Part shown: positions 16,672-21,558 of the stretch, piece by piece
Layout of the letters: each line of letters opens with the position of its first letter
Position numbering within the stretch: the stretch's first letter is position 1
DNA from: CAWGCE01 sp964480915
Lineage (GTDB): Bacteria > Planctomycetota > Planctomycetia > Pirellulales > Pirellulaceae
Reading direction: 5' to 3'
Assembly: GCA_964480915.1 (NCBI GenBank)
Contig: CAYZRS010000074.1
Coordinates: 1 to 21,558, forward strand
Length of the DNA stretch: 21,558 nucleotides
Notes under the pieces: model-generated
Database searches by the model: none
Told to the model about the DNA's origin: nothing
What the model saw: only the letters and a program-made list of their open reading frames with translations
Program-made: the position numbers and the translations under genes

Positions 16672-17631
16672 TTAGCTTCTCTTGCGGAAACGAAGCATGA
16701 ACGGAAGGATCAGAGCCATCAGGCCCCATGTTGCAGGCTCTGGAACAGCTCGCATCGTGATGACACCGGCGTCAAACGACACGTCCAGGACGCTGGCTCC
16801 GCCATCGGCGACGATCCAACCAGCCGCGACGTAGTTGTCCACGAAGTAGTCAGCTTCCGATTGCGTAGCTGCACCACGCATGCCATCACCATCTTCGTCC
16901 GTCCACCATTCGCCATGAATCGTCAAGACGGCGTTGTCGCGGATGTCCAGCAGCGACGTACCAACAGCTGGGCTTTCGAATGCTTCGATCCAAAGCACAC
17001 CAGGAGCGAAGCCGTTGTTGTCATCCGTAAGATTGACTTGAGCGTTGTCGCTGATGGTAACCACAGAGTTCGCGTCGGCCGCACCTAATCGCAGGAGGTC
17101 GGTGTTGACCACAGCATTTCCACTCACATGCATTTCGGCGTTGAGACCAACGCTTCCAAGACCTGGAGCGAACCCTTCGGGGACCGTGATGCCGGCAGAA
17201 TTGACGACGCCACCAGAAACGTTGAATTGAGCGAGGTGAGCAGGGTCAACATTCGTACCACGACCGACATTCAGAAGAAAATTACCTTGCTGGGTGAGAG
17301 TTCCACCGGTCATATTCAGAACGTTGCTGGCCGACTGATTTCCGAATGCGCCTCCTTTGGGATGTCCAATCTGCAGGCCGAAAGCGACGGCATCCACGGT
17401 TGAATCAATCAGCGCGACGGTTCCGTCCATCGACATGCGTGCGACATTTGCATCCGGGTCACTCATTGTGCCTTGATCGGTAGCACTGGCGGGAACTGCG
17501 GCTGGGTCCCAGTTGTTGGCGTCGGACCAAAGGTCTCCACTACTGCCGCCAACCCACTGAGCATCGCCGAACGCTGTGCCAGTAAGCCCCACCACCAACA
17601 ACATCGCAGCAATTTTCTTTGTCAAACTCAT
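16672..17631 (-). CDS. PEP-CTERM surface protein lacking dockerin repeats
   Basis: This 319-residue protein starts at ATG 17631, with GGGGAG upstream; a longer frame to 17703 lacks a signal at its start. A signal peptide (KKIAAMLLVVGLTGTAFG) leads into WVGGSSGDLWSDANNWDP, the same opening as the three larger paralogs. A beta-helix-like body follows (VLNMTGGTLTQQG, FNVSGGVVNSAG, VPEGFAPGLG). Near the end QSEADYFVDNYVAAGWIV and GVITMR align with the segment that in the paralogs precedes the dockerin block, but here VPEPATWGLMALILPFMLRF with RKRS comes directly. That is a textbook PEP-CTERM tail. It seems to be the short form of the family. It is flanked by hairpins on both sides and may be expressed separately from the trio. 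The role is unknown; a surface-exposed, exosortase-processed protein is the safe description. Confidence 0.9.
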   Translation of the reverse strand: MSLTKKIAAMLLVVGLTGTAFGDAQWVGGSSGDLWSDANNWDPAAVPASATDQGTMSDPDANVARMSMDGTVALIDSTVDAVAFGLQIGHPKGGAFGNQSASNVLNMTGGTLTQQGNFLLNVGRGTNVDPAHLAQFNVSGGVVNSAGITVPEGFAPGLGSVGLNAEMHVSGNAVVNTDLLRLGAADANSVVTISDNAQVNLTDDNNGFAPGVLWIEAFESPAVGTSLLDIRDNAVLTIHGEWWTDEDGDGMRGAATQSEADYFVDNYVAAGWIVADGGASVLDVSFDAGVITMRAVPEPATWGLMALILPFMLRFRKRS

Positions 17632-17671
17632 TGAATCGTCTCCCCAAAACTTCAAGAAAAGTAAGTGCTCT

Positions 17672-17728
17672 AAAAAAAGAACGTCACCCCGAGGCTCACG
17701 CATTCGTAAGCATCAAGGTGACGATCTT
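17672..17728 (-). terminator. Strong terminator-like hairpin in the leader of the 319-aa PEP-CTERM gene (possible attenuator)
   Basis: On the minus strand CGTCACC (17723-17717) pairs with GGTGACG (17688-17682), and inside it GCTTACG pairs with CGTGAGC around an AATG tetraloop. The five bases between the two helices can also pair except one U/C mismatch, so the stem is nearly continuous: 18 pairs and one mismatch. It is followed directly by TTCTTTTTTT. This is an intrinsic terminator by shape. It lies about 240 bases past the xylR-like stop but only 41 bases before the next start codon, which leaves almost no room for a promoter behind it. It may therefore end xylR transcripts or attenuate the downstream genes. 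Confidence 0.65.
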
Positions 17729-17805
17729 GATTTTTGGACTCACTGGCTTTACTCGGGGACGACGTAGCTGCTTAAGCGATCATTCACAAACATCGCGTGT
17801 TTAAG

Positions 17806-17834
17806 ATTGTGGCAATAATCATGTTCCGTTCCAA
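17806..17834 (-). promoter_or_regulatory. Weak sigma70-like promoter candidate upstream of the leader hairpin
   Basis: On the minus strand TTGGAA (17834-17829) and CACAAT (17811-17806) are separated by 17 bases. Each matches the consensus at four of six positions. It would place transcription start near 17800, upstream of the leader hairpin. Match quality is modest and planctomycete promoters are poorly characterised. Confidence 0.2.
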
Positions 17835-17843
17835 GGTTTTATT

Positions 17844-17869
17844 GGCCAAAAATCCTTGAGCTTTTGGCC
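17844..17869. promoter_or_regulatory. Inverted repeat GGCCAAAA-N10-TTTTGGCC, candidate operator
   Basis: Perfect 8-bp arms at 17844-17851 and 17862-17869 are separated by 10 bp, so arm centres are 18 bp apart. It lies about 100 bp past the xylR-like stop and 10 bp upstream of the weak -35 candidate. There is no U-tract on the minus strand, so an operator or structured 3' end is more likely than a terminator. Confidence 0.35.
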
Positions 17870-17968
17870 CACCCCTATTCACGGTCAGGCGCCACAGCGG
17901 GCAGGAAAACCCCCTCTCGCGCAACGGAACCAACGCTATAGCAACACGTTACGAGTCATTCCTGATGC

Positions 17969-19153
17969 CTAATTTGCTCGCACTCTCTGGCGATATGCCA
18001 CCGGCGTTTCCCCAATTTCACGGCGAAAAGCGACTGAAAAATACTCGATATGTTCGTAACCGATCGTCACCGCGATCCGGCTGATGGGGAGTTCCGTTTC
18101 CGCCAGGAGTTGCTGAGCCCGTTCCATCCGAACCCGAATGATCTCGTCATGAATCCCCCGGTCCAACTGCTTGGCAAAACGGCGTTTGAGCGCGCTGCGA
18201 GAAATCGAGACGTAATCCACCACGTCCTGTACGCCAATTTTCTCACACGCATGTTCTCGGATAAAAGAGACCGCTTGGGCTACTTCGCTATCTTCGATTG
18301 CCGATACGTCGCTCGAATGCCGCGTGACGCAGCCGATCGTTGGTGCAAAAATCGCTGTTGCCGGAGTCGAATCGCCCGCCATCAATTTGCACAGCAGTGA
18401 CGCGGCGTGGTAGCCGACCCAGGTGTGCCCCGGCTTGATGCTAGAAAGAGGTGGGTCGGCAATCGCGCACAAGGTCTCATCGTTGTCGACCCCGATGACA
18501 GCGATCTCTTCGGGAACGAGCGCGCGTACGCGACGCGCCGCGTCGAGTACGCGTTGTCCGATGGGATCGTGACTGGTCATTACCGCGACCGGCTTGGGGA
18601 GTGAGGAAAGCCAGTCTCCCAGGCGATCTTGCGACTGCTCCCACGAGTCGTTTGCGCTGGTTGCCGGAAGCATCGAAATTTCGCAGGAAAATCCCTGCTC
18701 ACAGATCGCCTCTTGGAATGCGCCCCCGCGCTCTTCGGACCAATTCAATCCCGCAATTCCACAAAAAGCAAAATTCTTGAAACCACGTTCGAGAAAATGC
18801 TCCGCAGCAAGACGGCTGATCTTGCGATTGTCTACATGGACCAGAGGCAACTTACAGCCGGCCGCCACCCCCAACACGTCGACTGCCGGGATGCCGGTTC
18901 GCAAGACGTTTTCGGCAATTCGTGGGTTCTGTGCGCGAACGATAATTCCATCGCCTTGCCAGTCGGCGAGCCAAGAAGGCAGTTCGCCATCGAGGCTGCG
19001 CGGCTCGTGATAGACCGACCACGGACCGTTCTCATTGATGTATCGAGTGATCCCTCGCAAGATGGCGCGACCGGAAGCGTGAGACGTCTCCACAATCAGC
19101 GCCACGTGCGGCCGACTAGGAAACGCCTTCGGGTCGCTTTCCTTGCGGGACAT
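17969..19153 (-). CDS. XylR-like AraC-family sugar-responsive regulator
   Basis: This 394-residue protein has the layout of XylR-type regulators. Residues about 15-270 are a LacI/periplasmic-binding-like sugar sensor (HVALIVETSHASGRAILRGI at the start; HVDNRKISRLAAEHFLERGF and EEIAVIGVDNDETLCAI further on). Residues about 290-390 are an AraC HTH domain (VQDVVDYVSISRSALKRRF for the first helix-turn-helix, ISRIAVTIGYEHIEYFSVAF and FRREIGETPVAYR for the second). ATG 19153 is preferred because AAGG lies upstream and the sensor domain begins soon after. In Enterobacteria XylR binds D-xylose and activates xyl genes. Planctomycete relatives are numerous and their ligands mostly unknown, so I do not assign the gene symbol. 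It is 238 bp downstream of the mutarotase gene and just upstream of the surface-protein genes, which makes it the likely controller of the locus. Confidence 0.9.
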   Translation of the reverse strand: MSRKESDPKAFPSRPHVALIVETSHASGRAILRGITRYINENGPWSVYHEPRSLDGELPSWLADWQGDGIIVRAQNPRIAENVLRTGIPAVDVLGVAAGCKLPLVHVDNRKISRLAAEHFLERGFKNFAFCGIAGLNWSEERGGAFQEAICEQGFSCEISMLPATSANDSWEQSQDRLGDWLSSLPKPVAVMTSHDPIGQRVLDAARRVRALVPEEIAVIGVDNDETLCAIADPPLSSIKPGHTWVGYHAASLLCKLMAGDSTPATAIFAPTIGCVTRHSSDVSAIEDSEVAQAVSFIREHACEKIGVQDVVDYVSISRSALKRRFAKQLDRGIHDEIIRVRMERAQQLLAETELPISRIAVTIGYEHIEYFSVAFRREIGETPVAYRQRVRAN

Positions 19154-19219
19154 GATCGCCTTCAAGCAGAACCAAGAACTCAAGTGGGACGCAAGAAAAA
19201 TGCGACAACCCAACTGACA

Positions 19220-19282
19220 GGCTCACTCTAACCCCACAACTCACGCGAAACAAGCTCCCTTTTGCCCCCAACCGAGTGAGCC
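19220..19282. promoter_or_regulatory. Widely spaced inverted repeat upstream of the XylR-like gene
   Basis: GGCTCACTC (19220-19228) and GAGTGAGCC (19274-19282) are perfect 9-bp complements 45 bp apart. They are 67-130 bp upstream of the regulator's start codon, in the 238-bp gap after the mutarotase gene. No U-tract follows. A looped or paired-site autoregulatory operator is possible; the rest of this gap shows nothing recognisable. Confidence 0.3.
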
Positions 19283-19391
19283 AAAACGTCATTTCCGCGA
19301 GCCACAATCTCACCTTAGGGCCGCCCAGCGAAACGTTCCCTGTCAGCAAACGCAGGCCCATCGACGTGCCGGCCAGCATCTGTGCGCACGC

Positions 19392-20498
19392 CTATTCCAC
19401 CGAGAAGCGGAACTCTGTCTTTGTGCGATACTCGTCGCCCGGCTTCAGAATCGTGCTGGGAAATGCTTCCTGGTTGGGACTGTCGGGAAAGTGTTGTGTC
19501 TCCAAACAGAAGCCGCCGCGATGCACATACGCACCGCCCGACTTCCCCTTCAAGCGGCCATCGAGAAAATTCCCGCAGTAGAACTGAATCCCCGGCTCCT
19601 CGGTATGAACTTCCATGACGCGACCACTCGTCGGTTCGACCACGCGCGCCGCCAATTTCATCGCACCGTCACCTTCGTTGAGTACGAAGTTGTGGTCGTA
19701 TCCACCGCCAAATTCCAGTTGCTGGTCGGACTCGCCGATGTCTTGGCCGATCGGTTTTGCATGCGTGAAATCGAACGGAGTTCCCGTAACATCGGCCAGC
19801 TCGCCGGTCGGGATGAGGGTCTCATCGACTGGCGTGTAGCGGCTGGCATTCAGCATCAATTGGTGATCGAGAATGGTACCGTTTCCCTCACCCTTCAGAT
19901 TGAAGTACGTGTGCTGAGTCAGGTTGATCGGCGTCGCCCGGTCGGTGGTGGCGAGGTATTCGACGGTCAACCGATTTTCGTCGTAGAGTTTGTACGTGAC
20001 GGTCATTTCGAGATTGCCCGGGTACCCTTCTTCCTTATCTTTCGCGAGGTAGCTCATGGCTACACCGCGCCAGCCGTCTCCCGATACCGACTTCGCATCC
20101 CAGACGACTTTGTCGAACCCAATGACTCCACCATGCAAGTGATTCGGGCCGTTATTTTTCGACAGCGAGTAGGTCTCACCGTCCAATTTGAATTCCCCGT
20201 TGGCGATCCGATTCCCAAAACGGCCAACAATGGCCCCAAAATAGGGCTTATCGACCGCATTCATGTAATCGGCGACGTCATCGTAGCCGAGCGCAATATC
20301 GGCGATTTTGCCGTTCCGATCAGGAACGCTGAGCGACGTGATCGTGGCGCCGTAATTGGTGACCTTCACCGTCATTCCTTGATTGTTCTTGAAGCTAAAC
20401 AACTGAATGTTGTCAAAGTCGCTGATCATTACTTCGTCCGCCGTAGAAATCATCGGTATCCATGCGAGCATACAAATTAGCAAGGCCTGAATTTTCAT
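19392..20498 (-). CDS. galM: Secreted aldose 1-epimerase (mutarotase)
   Basis: This 368-residue enzyme interconverts alpha and beta anomers of free aldoses (galactose, glucose, arabinose, xylose). The start at ATG 20498 has AAGGA about nine bases upstream; a GTG one codon earlier is less likely. Residues 1-20 form a signal peptide (LLICMLAWIPMISTA), so it acts outside the cytoplasm, unlike E. coli GalM. The GalM fold markers are present: VTNYGATITSLSVPDRNG, GRFGNRIANGEF, NHLHGG (H122), LTQHTYFNL (H196, the likely catalytic acid), GGGYDHNFVL and CLETQHFPDSPNQ with the catalytic base E333. The length is normal. It is the first gene of the cluster in the direction of transcription and would process sugars released by the downstream hydrolases. 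The family is certain; substrate preference is not visible. Confidence 0.95.
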   Translation of the reverse strand: MKIQALLICMLAWIPMISTADEVMISDFDNIQLFSFKNNQGMTVKVTNYGATITSLSVPDRNGKIADIALGYDDVADYMNAVDKPYFGAIVGRFGNRIANGEFKLDGETYSLSKNNGPNHLHGGVIGFDKVVWDAKSVSGDGWRGVAMSYLAKDKEEGYPGNLEMTVTYKLYDENRLTVEYLATTDRATPINLTQHTYFNLKGEGNGTILDHQLMLNASRYTPVDETLIPTGELADVTGTPFDFTHAKPIGQDIGESDQQLEFGGGYDHNFVLNEGDGAMKLAARVVEPTSGRVMEVHTEEPGIQFYCGNFLDGRLKGKSGGAYVHRGGFCLETQHFPDSPNQEAFPSTILKPGDEYRTKTEFRFSVE

Positions 20499-20605
20499 CA
20501 CCGGTATCCTTTGTGAGGAAAGTATTTTGTGGGAGCGCGAATCGCCACCGAGATCGCCTCATCGCCCACCCGCTCTTTATGTCGTCTTCTTGGCAAAGAG
20601 AAAAC

Positions 20606-20621
20606 CCATGGCGCGCCATGG
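20606..20621. promoter_or_regulatory. Perfect 16-bp palindrome CCATGGCGCGCCATGG
   Basis: The 16 bases equal their own reverse complement (CCATGG-CGCG-CCATGG). It sits about 108 bp upstream of the mutarotase start codon, where an operator for a dimeric regulator could lie. Nothing ties it to the XylR-like protein. It may also be chance in GC-rich DNA. Confidence 0.25.
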
Positions 20622-20983
20622 CGCCCCAAACATGGTTGACATTGTTGCAAGCCACAAGGCACGAAGCAAACCGATCCCATCCGTTCGTTTGGCATTCTGG
20701 CCACCGTCGTTGTCCTTTTCATGAGCCCACCCCACTCGTCCCAGAGCACCAACCAAACGCCACCACCCAATCGCACCATAGCCGGCCCCGAAACCATGGA
20801 ACGGGCTCCACTGCAGCGATTGCAACTCACCACAACCGGCCAGCGCCAATCGCTGCACTGGTGCCTGTCCCGTTTTCCAAGCCGACCATCTGTACCGCCA
20901 CACAAGCAATCGCCGCGCAATTTCAACCGCGTGAAATGGGGGCAGGCACTTTGGCGCGATTCGGCTCCCTTGAGGATCGTTTT

Positions 20984-21010
20984 GTCGCCTTTCGCTCCGC
21001 GAAAGTAGCG
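20984..21010. repeat. Hairpin motif CTTTCGC-TCC-GCGAAAG, possible dispersed repeat
   Basis: Perfect 7-bp arms (20989-20995 and 20999-21005) flank a 3-base loop; a further CGC/GCG pair can extend it with a two-base bulge. The surrounding 27 bases, starting GTCGCC and ending TAGCG, resemble a short motif that I recall recurring between genes in Pirellulaceae, but I cannot verify this here. There is no flanking T-tract of terminator quality. Confidence 0.35.
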
Positions 21011-21224
21011 CAGGCCCAAGAGCGAAAGAGTAACCAACAGAACGATCGCCCCCCCTAGAGTCCCGATTTATTGCCTTTGTTTCGGTTGGGCTTGTGAGGT
21101 GGTCAGTCGTTGCCGTTTTGATTGCTCGGTTGGCCGGCCCCTGTTAATGTCATGGCCGCTAGGGCGTATTCTCGACAGGTGTTCTTGCCTATCCGGTTGC
21201 CAACTCAGTTCAACCGAAGTCGAC

Positions 21225-21524
21225 TTACGCGCCCTCGTACTCTAAACGTGGTCCCTCATCGGAATTGGTGACTTGATCGTTGCCCCATTGTCAGCGGCAA
21301 CGCATGGCCCTCGACAGTTGACTGCGTTCACCATAAATTTGGTACCGCGCCACCTGGGCCCTCCGTTCGGCATTTTGCTTCACGTCATCAGCCTGCGGGC
21401 ATTCCGGCTGCAAGAACAAACGCGGCCCGCGTTTGCCGGAGACGTTGTCGCCGTTGAACGCTGGGTGGCGTTTTCGATCTGTCGTAACACCCCCACAACA
21501 ATTGCGAAACGGTCGGCCAGCCAT
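21225..21524 (-). other. Coding-like remnant with an in-frame stop, possibly a recurrent non-coding element
   Basis: A minus frame opens at ATG 21524, reads MAGRPFRNCCGGVTTDRKRH, then NAERRAQVARYQIYGERSQL and AMRCR, and stops at TGA 21293-21291. The same frame continues after that stop as QWGNDQVTNSDEGPRLEYEG A before TAA at 21227-21225. A 7-bp hairpin (CGTTGCC at 21278-21284, GGCAACG at 21296-21302) spans the internal stop. I know no domain in it. The phrases resemble short hypothetical proteins I associate with Pirellulaceae intergenic regions, a weak recollection. It may be a degenerate gene or a repeat element with accidental open frames. Confidence 0.25.
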
Positions 21525-21558
21525 GTTGATTCTGCGTTATCGCCTTTCGACATTTTTT

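Larger units (their letters stand above)
17632..17968 (-). promoter_or_regulatory. Regulatory gap between the XylR-like gene and the PEP-CTERM gene
   Basis: This 337-bp gap has no coding frame I can support. It holds an inverted repeat at 17844-17869, a weak promoter candidate at 17806-17834 and a strong hairpin with U-tract at 17672-17728, listed separately. Together they look like the control region of the downstream surface-protein genes. Confidence 0.5.
20499..21558. other. 1.06 kb upstream stretch without a convincing gene
   Basis: Several open frames exist here, but all have Cys/Arg/Trp-rich or low-information translations and no family I recognise. One 179-codon minus frame ends in TGATG against the mutarotase start, which could be coupling, but its composition is unlike the real genes. 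The stretch carries a 16-bp palindrome at 20606-20621, a compact hairpin motif at 20984-21010, and a coding-like remnant at 21225-21524. The promoter of the mutarotase gene should lie here; I could not pick one with confidence. Confidence 0.5.

Noticed and set aside
19491..20480. 329-codon open frame on the plus strand opposite the mutarotase gene
   Set aside because: The minus strand encodes an intact GalM with all catalytic residues; the plus frame is a shadow.
20498..21037. 179-codon minus frame ending in TGATG against the mutarotase start
   Set aside because: The overlap suggests coupling, but the translation has many Cys, Trp and Arg, no recognisable domain, and runs through the palindrome and the hairpin motif. 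Not supported as a gene.
1..21558. CRISPR arrays, tRNA/rRNA genes, insertion sequences or phage genes
   Set aside because: No regularly spaced direct repeats, no tRNA-like cloverleaf, no rRNA segments and no transposase or integrase motifs were seen on either strand.

Overview
This window looks like chromosomal DNA of a planctomycete, most likely of the Pirellulaceae (Rhodopirellula/Blastopirellula-like). The gene content points there: secreted FGly sulfatases, a DUF1501 remnant, a DUF1559 pilin-like protein, PEP-CTERM surface proteins with dockerin-like repeats, and several DUF1680 (GH127-type) hydrolases. No 16S or other lineage marker is present, so the assignment rests on families alone. 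All supported genes lie on the minus strand, so transcription runs from high to low coordinates.

In transcription order: a 1.06 kb upstream stretch without a convincing gene (20499-21558); a secreted aldose 1-epimerase (19392-20498); an AraC/XylR-type regulator (17969-19153); a 337 bp regulatory gap with an inverted repeat and a strong hairpin plus U-tract in the leader of the next gene; a 319-aa PEP-CTERM protein (16672-17631); a second hairpin; then three tandem, tightly packed, paralogous PEP-CTERM proteins carrying four dockerin/EF-hand-like calcium loops each (15019-16509, 13520-15022, 11994-13508); and a DUF1559 pseudopilin-like protein (10904-11971).

The catalytic half follows: a canonical GH127 enzyme with a C-terminal F5/8-like domain (8279-10792), a terminator, a second DUF1680 enzyme (6153-8198), the tail of a GxxExxR gene (5985-6107), a sulfatase with a CCPSR motif (4267-5988), a third, atypical DUF1680 enzyme (1971-4202), a second sulfatase with CTPSR (442-1941), and a DUF1501 remnant with a large internal deletion that runs off the left edge (1-435).

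Working interpretation (inference): a locus for surface capture and breakdown of a sulfated, L-arabinose-type (or related pentose/deoxysugar) glycan. The sulfatases would remove sulfate, the three DUF1680 enzymes would release sugars, the mutarotase would interconvert anomers and the XylR-like protein would sense a sugar. The DUF1559 and dockerin/PEP-CTERM proteins would form the surface apparatus. The most unusual parts are the triplicated dockerin-PEP-CTERM set linked to a pilin-like protein, and the terminator-like leader in front of it.
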